From: Actinomycetota bacterium
Lineage (GTDB): Bacteria; Actinomycetota; Acidimicrobiia; Acidimicrobiales; Ilumatobacteraceae
DNA length: 40,430 nt
Direction of reading: 5' to 3'
Assembly: GCA_009726095.1 (NCBI GenBank)
Contig: WLMZ01000018.1
Location: 1-40,430 of the forward strand
This document shows, in pieces, positions 8,313-15,475 of this stretch. The notes beneath the pieces are model-generated. The model was not told where the DNA came from. It saw only the letters and a list, made by a program, of their open reading frames with translations, and ran no database searches. Numbering within the stretch: position 1 is the stretch's first letter; each line of letters begins with the position of its first letter. A program made the translations under genes and the position numbers.

Positions 8313-9212
8313 ATGACGGTTTTTGGAGTTCACACCGGCCTACAGCACATCAGCAGCGATGATCTGCGTTCGTCGTGGCACCGCATCGAGGCGCTCGGCT
8401 ACGGCTGGATCTCGATCTGGGACCACTTCTACGGCGCCACCGGCAAACCCGACGACGCCGAATGCCTCGAAGCCGTCGCCATGCACGCCGCCCTGGCCTG
8501 TGAGACGTCGCGGGTCCGTATCGGGTCGCTGGTCTACTCGGTGGGCTACCGCCACCCCGCAGTGCTGGCCAAGGCCGTCACCACCATCGATCACCTGTCT
8601 GGCGGGCGCGCCGACATGGGCATCGGTTCTGGTTGGGCGCAGGTCGAGTACAACGCCTACGGCATTCCATTCCCCGAGACCAAAGTGCGTATGGATCAGC
8701 TCGAGGAGGGCATCCAGGTGCTCCGCGGTCTGCTCCACAACGATGTGACCAGCTTCGAAGGCAATCACTTCACGCTGCGCGAGGCGCGTAACGAGCCGCG
8801 CCCGGTGCAGGCCAAGATGCCCATCTGGGTGGGTGGCGGCGGCGAGAAGCGCACGTTGAAGATCGCCGCAAAGTACGCCGACGGATGGAACGTACCGTTC
8901 GTGTCGCCCGACGAGTTCGCCCGTAAGCGCGGCGTGCTGGCCGATCATTGCGCCACCGTCGGACGTGACCCCTCCGAGATCCGCTGTGCCATCAACGTCG
9001 GTCTGGCGTGGACAGAGGACAGCCTGCAGTCCCAGTTCGGTCACCTCGCCAACGCTGTCCGCAACGGCTGCCTCACCGGAACCGACGACCAGGTCCTCGA
9101 CCGCATCGGTCAGTACATCGATGCCGGAGCCGATCAGGTCAACATTGCGCTGCGCGCTCCATTCGACCTCGATGCGCTCGAACGCCTGAGCGTGGCCCTC
9201 AAGCTGGCATGA
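8313..9212 (+). CDS. LLM class F420-dependent-type oxidoreductase
   Basis: 299 residues with the luciferase-like (beta/alpha)8 fold. Recognisable elements are WISIWDHF near residue 32, VRIGSLVYSVGYRHPAVLAK near 68-87, the DHLSGGRADMGIGSGW block that contacts the deazaflavin phosphate, and the MPIWVGGGGEKRTLKIAAKY segment near 170. This combination is typical of actinobacterial TIGR03560-like F420 oxidoreductases, although FMN use cannot be excluded by eye. The stop overlaps the ATG of the galactokinase-like gene (ATGA at 9209-9212), so the two are translationally coupled. Substrate unknown. Confidence 0.88.
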   Translation: MTVFGVHTGLQHISSDDLRSSWHRIEALGYGWISIWDHFYGATGKPDDAECLEAVAMHAALACETSRVRIGSLVYSVGYRHPAVLAKAVTTIDHLSGGRADMGIGSGWAQVEYNAYGIPFPETKVRMDQLEEGIQVLRGLLHNDVTSFEGNHFTLREARNEPRPVQAKMPIWVGGGGEKRTLKIAAKYADGWNVPFVSPDEFARKRGVLADHCATVGRDPSEIRCAINVGLAWTEDSLQSQFGHLANAVRNGCLTGTDDQVLDRIGQYIDAGADQVNIALRAPFDLDALERLSVALKLA

Positions 9213-10225
9213 CCGACCGCTTCATCGTCCGGGCGCCCGGGCGGGTCAACCTCATCGGCGATCACACCGACTACACCGGCGGCCTGGTGCTCCCGATGAC
9301 CATCGACCGGTGGACCGTCATCGAGGGAACACATCACGACGGCCCCATCGAACTCACCTCGGCCAACGAGCCCGTGCCGCTGTCGCTACCACTCCCCGTG
9401 CGCGATCCAGCCACGGTCGAACCCTCCTGGGGGCGCTATGTGGCCGGCGTCGCCGCCGAGATCGGCGCCAGCGCCCGTTCCATTCGCGGGCATGTCTCCA
9501 CCACCATCCCCGTGGGCGCCGGGCTGTCCAGCAGCGCTGCGCTCGAGATCGCCACCGCACTCGCCCTCGGATTCCAGGGCGATGCTGTCTCGCTGGCCCA
9601 ACTGGGTCGGCGGGCCGAGCACCGCGCCAGCGGCGTGCCGTGCGGCATCATGGACCAGTTGTGCATTGCCGCCGGTATTGCCGACCACGCGCTGCTCATC
9701 GATTGCGATGCGCTCACGGTCGACCCCATACCGCTCCCCGAAGACGTTGAAATCGTTGTGCAGTTCATCGCCCACCGCACGCTGGTCGGCAGCGAGTACG
9801 CCGACCGGGTGAACGAATGCGCCGCCGCCGAAGCAGCCATCGGCCCACTACGTCTGGCAACCGCTGCCGACGTCGGGCGAATCACCGATCACGTCGTTCG
9901 GCAACGGGCCCAGCACGTGGTCAACGAGAACCAGCGCGTGCGCGACTTCTCGGCCGCCCTCGGTGCTGGTGATCTCGTTGGTGCCGGCCGGCTGATGGTC
10001 GAGAGCCACAACAGCCTGCGCGACGACTTCGCCACCAGCACCCCGGTCATGGACCGGGCGGTCGAGGCGATGTGCGCCACACCGGGTGTCTACGGCGCAC
10101 GGATGACCGGTGGCGGCTTCGGCGGCTGCATCGTGGCGATGACCCGCCCCGGAGCAGTGTCCGCCGGTTGGGTCGTGCAGGCCGTTCACGGAGCCACCCG
10201 TGAACAGGTGTCGTCATCGTCATGA
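9209..10225 (+). CDS. galK: Galactokinase-family GHMP kinase
   Basis: 338 residues. The galactokinase signature is at 9-25 (APGRVNLIGDHTDYTGG), the GHMP ATP-binding loop PVGAGLSSSAALE at 101-113, the catalytic base Asp149 in GIMDQ, the LLIDCDAL strand, and the closing MTGGGFGGC motif. The enzyme would phosphorylate galactose (or a related sugar) at C1 for the Leloir pathway. Two oddities: the signature Glu of GEHTDY is Asp here, and the chain is shorter than usual (about 380-390). No galT, galE or sugar transporter gene is in the window. The ATG at 9209 sits on the stop of the LLM gene and is the only start that opens right before the APGRVN strand. The gene is coupled by another ATGA to the DUF952 gene. 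The symbol is used on motif grounds; substrate may differ. Confidence 0.83.
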   Translation: MTDRFIVRAPGRVNLIGDHTDYTGGLVLPMTIDRWTVIEGTHHDGPIELTSANEPVPLSLPLPVRDPATVEPSWGRYVAGVAAEIGASARSIRGHVSTTIPVGAGLSSSAALEIATALALGFQGDAVSLAQLGRRAEHRASGVPCGIMDQLCIAAGIADHALLIDCDALTVDPIPLPEDVEIVVQFIAHRTLVGSEYADRVNECAAAEAAIGPLRLATAADVGRITDHVVRQRAQHVVNENQRVRDFSAALGAGDLVGAGRLMVESHNSLRDDFATSTPVMDRAVEAMCATPGVYGARMTGGGFGGCIVAMTRPGAVSAGWVVQAVHGATREQVSSSS

Positions 10226-10638
10226 GCATCATCTTGCATCTCATCCCTGCCGCCGATTGGCAACGCTTCGCTCCCGACGACCCCGTCACCAATGCCTCGC
10301 TGTTCACGGAGGGTTTCATCCACTGCACAGCAGATGCGGCGATGCTGCTGCAGGTGGCCAATGCGTTCTACACCTCCCACGACGGCGACTTCGTGGCCCT
10401 GCACATCGACACCTCTCTGCTCACCAGCGAATGCATATGGGAGGCGCCGGCACACCTCAACGCCGCCCCGCCGGCAGCCGACGCAAGCCGACGCAACGCC
10501 CCACCACTGCCCTCGGCGCCACTGTTCCCGCATGTGTATGGTCCGATCAACCGCCGAGCCGTGGTCGGTCTCGACCACGTCGAACGTGACGCCAGCGGTC
10601 GCTTCGTCGGCTACTCGCCGGGCGATGCGATCGCCTGA
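10222..10638 (+). CDS. DUF952 family protein
   Basis: 138 residues with the hallmarks of DUF952: an N-terminal ILHLIPAADW strand, the FIHCTA motif near residue 33, FVALHIDTSLL in the middle, IWEAP, and FPHVYGPINRRAVVG near the end. The family is related in fold to ADP-ribosyl-binding or mART-like proteins, but its function is not established. The ATG overlaps the galactokinase stop by four bases, so it is the last gene of a three-gene unit. Its final 28 bases overlap the end of the convergent metal-receptor-like gene. Confidence 0.85.
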   Translation: MSIILHLIPAADWQRFAPDDPVTNASLFTEGFIHCTADAAMLLQVANAFYTSHDGDFVALHIDTSLLTSECIWEAPAHLNAAPPAADASRRNAPPLPSAPLFPHVYGPINRRAVVGLDHVERDASGRFVGYSPGDAIA

Positions 10639-11336
10639 GCCAGACGTCGTCGGGCACCGGGGGTACGAACGCCCCACCAGAACAGGTCCCTGCCATCGAC
10701 CAGGCGAACATCGGCACCCGGCACGGCATCACGAACCTCGCTGACATGACGCTGTCCAAATGCGTATGGCTCGGATGGCAACAGGATCACATCGGGTTGA
10801 AGCGCAGCCACCTGGCCGAGTTCCACGACCGGATAGGCCTGGGGATCGTCTGCGAACACATTGGTGATGCCGATCGAGGCGAGCAGCGACGAACCGTACG
10901 TCGCGTGATTCAACGTCATCCACGGTCGACGCCAAATGGCCACGAACGCCGAGCGGGGCAGGAGCGATTGCGCCGGCGCCGGGGCCAGGGCCGCTGCATC
11001 GCCGTCGGCAGACAAGGGATCCAGCCCGAGGCAACGACGCAGCCCGGCAAGCACGGGCCCCACATCGTCGATCGATGTCACGTGCGTGTCGAACACCTCG
11101 ACACCGCCCGAGCGCAGGGCCTCGGCGTCGTCGCGGCGGTTCTCCTCTCGATCCATCAACACCACCGTTGGACGCATCGCAGTGATGCGCTCGACATCCG
11201 GATCCTTCGTGCCACCAACGTGAACGATCAGCGGCTGTTCACAGAAACGCGTGCAGGCAATCGGGACTATCCCCCATGCCAACAGGGTCTCGGTGATCGA
11301 CGGCACCAGGCTCACGACCCGTGTAGTGATGTCCAT
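10611..11336 (-). CDS. Helical-backbone metal receptor-like protein (BtuF/FhuD fold), no signal peptide
   Basis: 241 residues that resemble the binding-protein domain of cobalamin and iron-siderophore ABC importers: RVVSLVPSITETLLAWG at 6-22, then MRPTVVLMDREENR as the typical 'lies in region A' strand, a long backbone helix region, and QPDVILLPSEPYAF followed by VRLVDGRDLFWWGVR. Unlike true importer subunits it has no signal peptide or lipobox, and no ABC permease or ATPase gene is near. Members of this soluble type are found singly in bacterial genomes, with unproven roles. It follows the PH/SHOCT gene by 47 bases that contain a strong palindrome, and its end overlaps the convergent DUF952 gene by 28 bases. 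Confidence 0.78.
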   Translation of the reverse strand: MDITTRVVSLVPSITETLLAWGIVPIACTRFCEQPLIVHVGGTKDPDVERITAMRPTVVLMDREENRRDDAEALRSGGVEVFDTHVTSIDDVGPVLAGLRRCLGLDPLSADGDAAALAPAPAQSLLPRSAFVAIWRRPWMTLNHATYGSSLLASIGITNVFADDPQAYPVVELGQVAALQPDVILLPSEPYAFGQRHVSEVRDAVPGADVRLVDGRDLFWWGVRTPGARRRLAQAIASPGE

Positions 11337-11354
11337 GGTGGTCGCAGCCCTGGC

Positions 11355-11381
11355 AGCGTCGGAGGTTGATCAACCGACGCT
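11355..11381. repeat. Inverted repeat with 12-bp perfect palindrome in its loop
   Basis: Arms AGCGTCGG (11355-11362) and CCGACGCT (11374-11381) pair perfectly around an 11-base loop. Within it, GGTTGATCAACC (11364-11375) is a perfect 12-bp palindrome that competes with the outer stem. It lies between the stop of the PH/SHOCT gene and the start of the metal-receptor-like gene. No T-run follows on either strand, so it is a weak candidate for a terminator and a better one for an operator or RNA processing site. Confidence 0.5.
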
Positions 11382-11383
11382 GA

Positions 11384-12007
11384 TCAGTTGCCGAGCAGTC
11401 GCGCCTTTTGCGCATCGAACTCGTCCTGCGACAGCGAGCCGCGCTGCAGCAGGCCCTCGAGCTTCTCCAACTGACCCGCCACGTCGACCGGCGTTGCGGC
11501 AGGCGGGGCGAAGTTCATGCCGCGGCTGGCCTTGGCCTCGACCTGGGCGTGCAGCAGGTTCTGCACACCAGAGGGATTGCGAATGTCGCTGAATCGCTGC
11601 TGACCGTCTTCGCCACCGGATTCGATGAGCAGATCGCCCGCTCCGATGATGCGCTCGAACACGGTCTGGTTGAAGTTGACGTTGTTGACCCGGCCCAACG
11701 GGATCTCGACCCCGCGCTTGGCCACCAGGCCCTGGCGGAAGATGACGCGATCGGTGGTGATGACGAAGTTGGTGGTCTTCCAGTCGGCGAAACGACGCAA
11801 CAGCCACAACGCCGAGACGATGACAGCCGCCAGCAGTACGTAGCCGAGATACTTCCCGGCATTGCCGTCGAGCTTGGTCTTCACGAGGAAGCCCACCACG
11901 ATGGTTGCAATCAGCGTCGCTGCGGGAGCCGCAAAGAACCACCAATGGGGCTGCAGATCGAGCACAACCGTTTCATTCACGTTCAGGTGTTTCTTGGAAT
12001 ATGCCAT
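11384..12007 (-). CDS. PH domain (bPH2/YdbS-like) membrane protein with C-terminal SHOCT domain
   Basis: 207 residues. After a short cytoplasmic start come two membrane helices (about residues 20-40 and 51-70), then a bacterial PH-like domain with TTNFVITTDRVIFRQGLVAKR, EIPLGRVNNVNF and RIIGAGDLLIESGGE, and last a short SHOCT-type helix pair in residues 173-207 (LEKLEGLLQRGSLSQDEFDAQKA region). bPH2 proteins are membrane-anchored; SHOCT modules are thought to mediate oligomerisation. The function is unknown. The ATG at 12007 is favoured by a TATAGT box 6 bases upstream. It is divergent from the helicase gene over 52 bases. Confidence 0.85.
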   Translation of the reverse strand: MAYSKKHLNVNETVVLDLQPHWWFFAAPAATLIATIVVGFLVKTKLDGNAGKYLGYVLLAAVIVSALWLLRRFADWKTTNFVITTDRVIFRQGLVAKRGVEIPLGRVNNVNFNQTVFERIIGAGDLLIESGGEDGQQRFSDIRNPSGVQNLLHAQVEAKASRGMNFAPPAATPVDVAGQLEKLEGLLQRGSLSQDEFDAQKARLLGN

Positions 12008-12013
12008 GACCCA

Positions 12014-12019
12014 ACTATA
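12014..12019 (-). promoter_or_regulatory. -10 box of a probable leaderless promoter for the PH/SHOCT gene
   Basis: TATAGT on the minus strand with 6 bases to the ATG at 12007 and no ribosome binding site. It is back to back with the helicase promoter. Confidence 0.55.
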
Positions 12020-12047
12020 CGCGAAGCGCGAAGCGCACCCGGCGACG

Positions 12048-12053
12048 TAACGT
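12048..12053 (+). promoter_or_regulatory. -10 box of a probable leaderless promoter for the helicase gene
   Basis: TAACGT followed by 6 bases and the ATG at 12060, no ribosome binding site. The two divergent -10 boxes are only 28 bases apart, so their -35 regions overlap the opposite gene's promoter. Confidence 0.5.
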
Positions 12054-12059
12054 GGCCCG

Positions 12060-13943
12060 ATGGACGTCGACGAACTGCTGGCCGGACTCGATGCCGACCA
12101 GCGCGCCGCCGTCACGGTGGCGGCCGCGCCGCTCGCCATCGTGGCCGCTGCGGGCTCGGGCAAGACCACCGTGCTCACCCGGCGTATCGCCTACCGCATC
12201 GCAACCGACCCCGACGTGCAGCCCCAGCATGTCCTGGCCCTCACCTTCACCAATCAGGCGGCCGGCGAACTGCACAAGCGCCTCCGACGGGCGGGCCTGC
12301 GCGAGCGCATCGAGGCCGGCACCTTTCACGCCGTGGCGATGCGCCTGCTGCGTCAACGATCGATCGATCTGGGACAGCGCCCGCCGTCGATTGCCTCCGA
12401 CCGCTTTCGACTGATGAACGAGGCGATCCGGCTGGCCGGGGTGAACGCTGAGCCATCGGTGGCGTTGGCCGACCTCGACTGGGCGCGGGCACGACGCGTG
12501 CCCTTCGCAGAGGCCGCCGCTGCGGCCAAACGGGTCGGACGGCGAATCAACCTCGGCCCCACCGAATTCGTCGCCGTCGCGCAGGCCTACGCCACCATCA
12601 AGAACCGGCGCGGCGTGGTCGATTTCGACGACCTGCTCGAGCAGAGCCTGCAGGCGCTCGGCACCGACAAGGCGTGGGCGGCCGGCGTGCGGTGGCGGTT
12701 CCGGCACCTGTTCGTCGACGAGTGCCAGGACCTCAATCCGCTGCAGTTCGCCTTCCTCGAGGCGCTTCGCGATGGCCGCTCCGATCTGTGCCTGGTGGGC
12801 GATCCGCGCCAGGCCATCTTCAGCTTCAACGGCGCCGATCCCACCATCATGGACAACGTCGAGCAGGTGTATCCGGGCATCACGATCACGCGTCTCACCC
12901 GCAACTACCGCTGCACACCGCAGATCATCACCGCTGCACGAGGGGTGCTGACCCAGGCAGCGCAGTCCGACGATTCGGTGGCCGTCCCCGGCGACGGTAT
13001 GGGCGTGCGCGTCGTCGGCCTACCCGACGACGCTGCCGAGAACATCGCCGTTGGTCGCCTGCTGCGCGAGATCATCGGGGCCCAACGCCCATGGCGCAGC
13101 TGTGCCGTCCTGGCCCGCACGGTCGCCCAGCTCACGGCCGTGAGCCATGCGCTGGCGCGCGCCGGGGTGCCGGCAAACGTGCAGGGCCGCACCGGGGCGC
13201 GGCGGGCCTTCGGGGCAGCGATGGCCGAGGCGTACGCCTGCCGCACGCCCACCGATCTTGGAGCGTGGGTCGAGGCCGTGACCGCCGACGCGAACACCGA
13301 CCCTGTACGCGCCCGGGTGGCCGAAGCAGCCGACCGTTTCCTGGCCCAACGCACGGGTCTGTCATTGCGCGCTTGGGTCGAGCTGCACTCGCCCTTCGAC
13401 AATCTCGAAGACGCCCAGCCAGAGGATGCTGTCGACCTACTCACCTTTCACGGCGCGAAGGGCCGCGAATGGCAGACCGTCATCATCATCGGAGCAGAGC
13501 AGGGACTCATCCCCCACTCAACTGCCACCACGGTGCCCCAACGTGCCGAAGAAGCTCGCCTGCTGTACGTGGCATGCACCCGTGCCCGCGAGCAGCTCGT
13601 CATCACCTGGGCCGCGCAACGCAACGGACGCAGCGCACAGGCATCGCCCCTCATCGCCGACCTCGCCACCACCGTCGACGAGCCCGCCGCGGCGCCCACC
13701 GTCCGGCGGCTCCCGCGCGCCGAGCCGGACCCCGTGTACGCAGCGCTGCTCGCCTGGCGATCGAACGCGGCCAAGGCGGCTCAGGTTGCCCCCGCAGCAA
13801 TCTGTTCCGATGAGTCGTTGCGCAAGGTTGCGGCGGCCCGACCGAACACCGTCGACGAGGTCATCGCCCTCACCGATCTGGGGCCCATCTCCGCCGCGCG
13901 CATCGCCCCGCGGATGCTCTCAGCGCTCAGCCGGGCGTTGTAG
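12060..13943 (+). CDS. Superfamily 1 DNA helicase, UvrD2-like with C-terminal HRDC-like region
   Basis: 627 residues. All SF1A motifs are present: Q motif around Gln14, Walker A AAGSGKTT at 30-37, motif Ia LALTFTNQAA, Walker B FVDECQD, motif III GDPRQAIFSFNGA, motif IV LTRNYRC, motif V LLTFHGAKGREW and motif VI YVACTRAREQL. The last 70 residues, from EPDPVYAALLAWR to the end, have the pattern of an HRDC domain. In mycobacteria the UvrD-like helicase with a C-terminal HRDC domain is UvrD2, a 3'-5' ATP-dependent helicase; this chain is a little shorter (about 700 there) and no zinc-like tetracysteine module is apparent. The gene end overlaps the convergent thioesterase gene by 17 bases. Probable role: DNA repair or replication restart. 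Confidence 0.9.
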   Translation: MDVDELLAGLDADQRAAVTVAAAPLAIVAAAGSGKTTVLTRRIAYRIATDPDVQPQHVLALTFTNQAAGELHKRLRRAGLRERIEAGTFHAVAMRLLRQRSIDLGQRPPSIASDRFRLMNEAIRLAGVNAEPSVALADLDWARARRVPFAEAAAAAKRVGRRINLGPTEFVAVAQAYATIKNRRGVVDFDDLLEQSLQALGTDKAWAAGVRWRFRHLFVDECQDLNPLQFAFLEALRDGRSDLCLVGDPRQAIFSFNGADPTIMDNVEQVYPGITITRLTRNYRCTPQIITAARGVLTQAAQSDDSVAVPGDGMGVRVVGLPDDAAENIAVGRLLREIIGAQRPWRSCAVLARTVAQLTAVSHALARAGVPANVQGRTGARRAFGAAMAEAYACRTPTDLGAWVEAVTADANTDPVRARVAEAADRFLAQRTGLSLRAWVELHSPFDNLEDAQPEDAVDLLTFHGAKGREWQTVIIIGAEQGLIPHSTATTVPQRAEEARLLYVACTRAREQLVITWAAQRNGRSAQASPLIADLATTVDEPAAAPTVRRLPRAEPDPVYAALLAWRSNAAKAAQVAPAAICSDESLRKVAAARPNTVDEVIALTDLGPISAARIAPRMLSALSRAL

Positions 13944-14700
13944 GCGCTGCGCTACCGCCGCGTAGCTTCAGCAACCGCTCGAACACCTCGGGCTTCATCG
14001 AGATGAACAGTCCCTCGGCCTCGGCGCACAATGTGTCGTCCACCATCAGTTCGGCGCTGGCATAGATCTTGCGGCCATCGATGCGGTCGAGGCGTCCGGC
14101 GAAGCGGACCTCGCGGAACAGTGGCGTCGGTGATCGATAGGTGATGGTGAGCCGGCCGGTCATACCCGGTTGTCCCGACTGTGCCTGGGCGAAGCCGAGC
14201 ACCTCGTCGAAGCCGGCAGCGATGAACCCGCCGTGCAGGCACCCGGGAGGCCCCTCGTACGCGGCGCCGTAGGTGCACGTGGCGGTGACGTCGCCCTTGT
14301 CGTCGAACCGCACGATGATCGGCGGGGCCAGCGGATTGAGCACGCCGATGAACGGGCTGAAGTCGATGAAACTCTGGTGCCCGTTGGCGAGTGAACCCTC
14401 GGCCACACCCACGTAACCGCGACCATGCGATTGCTCCTGCAACAACGCCGCAGCGTTCACCACCAACGCTGCGGCCTGTTCGAGGTCGAGGTCATCAGCC
14501 GTGCTGCGCATGAGTTCGTCGATGATGATGCGCGTGGCGGCCGCCAGCTCGGCCCGCGCCCCGGTGGGAGCGGTGTCTGCTGTGAGCCGGGCATTGATGG
14601 CATCGCGCATCGTGGCTGGGCCGACCCGACCGGCGAACGGGTGGTCGTCGGGCAACCCGTGCGTGCGATCGCCTGCGCCGGGCGCGTCAGCGGTGCTCAT
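13927..14700 (-). CDS. PaaI-type hotdog thioesterase family protein
   Basis: 257 residues. The N-terminal 120 residues are helical and specific to this subgroup; the C-terminal half is a 4HBT hotdog domain with the central GPPGCLHGGFIAAGFDEVLG helix, in which the HGG turn and the following Asp/Glu are the catalytic elements in PaaI thioesterases, then GRLTITYRSPTPL as the core strand. Likely hydrolyses an acyl-CoA. The ATG overlaps the exonuclease III stop (ATGA at 14697-14700), so it is the third gene of the NYN-xth-thioesterase unit; the functional link to two nucleic-acid enzymes is unclear. It may simply be a polycistronic passenger. Confidence 0.87.
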   Translation of the reverse strand: MSTADAPGAGDRTHGLPDDHPFAGRVGPATMRDAINARLTADTAPTGARAELAAATRIIIDELMRSTADDLDLEQAAALVVNAAALLQEQSHGRGYVGVAEGSLANGHQSFIDFSPFIGVLNPLAPPIIVRFDDKGDVTATCTYGAAYEGPPGCLHGGFIAAGFDEVLGFAQAQSGQPGMTGRLTITYRSPTPLFREVRFAGRLDRIDGRKIYASAELMVDDTLCAEAEGLFISMKPEVFERLLKLRGGSAAPTTPG

Positions 14701-15473
14701 GCGTCGGCCAGATCGACCAGCACGGGGGCGTGATCGCTGGGCGAGGTGCCCTTGCGTGCATTGCGATCAATCACGCAGAACGTACTGCGGGCCACCACTG
14801 GCGCCGTGCCCAGGATGAGGTCGATCCGCAGGCCGCGGCCCATGTGGAAGTCGCCGGCCCGGTAATCCCACCACGAGTAGAGCTTGGGGTCCTGATGGTG
14901 ATGACGGAAGATGTCGGTCATGCCCCACCGGCAGAGGGCGTCGAGTTCTTCACGCTCGGCGGGGCTCACGTGTGTGGCGCCCACCATCTTGGCGGGGTCG
15001 TGGACATCGCGGTCGTCCGGTGCGATGTTGAAGTCGCCGGTGACCACCACCTGATCGGTGGGCGAACTGTTCTGCGCCACATGGGCACGCAAACGGGCCA
15101 TCCAGGCCAGCTTGTACTGATAGTGATCGTGATCGAGCGAACGACCGTTGGGCACGTACACCGAGGTGATGCGCACCCCGGCGCAGGTGGCCGTGATCAG
15201 TCGCGCCTCGGCATCGGGGGCCTGGCCATCGGCGAAGTTGGGCACCACGTTGTCGAGGCCGACCTTGGACAGGATCGCCACGCCGTTCCATTGACCCTGG
15301 CCGTGGTGTGCGCTCTCGTAGCCCATTGCCTGGAAGGTGAGTGCCGGGAAGGCATCGTCGGCCAGCTTGGTCTCCTGCATGCACAACACATCGGGCTGTA
15401 CGTCAGCCAACCATTCCTCAACCCGCGCGAGACGCGCCTTCAGCGAGTTCACGTTCCATGTGGCGACGCGCAT
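14697..15473 (-). CDS. xth: Exodeoxyribonuclease III (AP endonuclease)
   Basis: 258 residues of the EEP exonuclease III family. Seen in order: ATWNVNSLKARL with Asn7, CMQETK with the metal-ligand Glu, WNGVAILSK, ITSVYVPNG, the GDFNIAP motif with the catalytic Asp/Asn, and a C-terminal GLRIDLILGT and TSPSDHAPV with the Asp/His pair. Length matches E. coli XthA (268). It would cut at abasic sites and degrade 3' ends during base-excision repair. The ATG begins 2 bases after the stop of the NYN-S1 gene, and the stop overlaps the thioesterase start, so it is the middle gene of a tightly coupled unit. Confidence 0.93.
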   Translation of the reverse strand: MRVATWNVNSLKARLARVEEWLADVQPDVLCMQETKLADDAFPALTFQAMGYESAHHGQGQWNGVAILSKVGLDNVVPNFADGQAPDAEARLITATCAGVRITSVYVPNGRSLDHDHYQYKLAWMARLRAHVAQNSSPTDQVVVTGDFNIAPDDRDVHDPAKMVGATHVSPAEREELDALCRWGMTDIFRHHHQDPKLYSWWDYRAGDFHMGRGLRIDLILGTAPVVARSTFCVIDRNARKGTSPSDHAPVLVDLADA

Positions 15474-15475
15474 GC

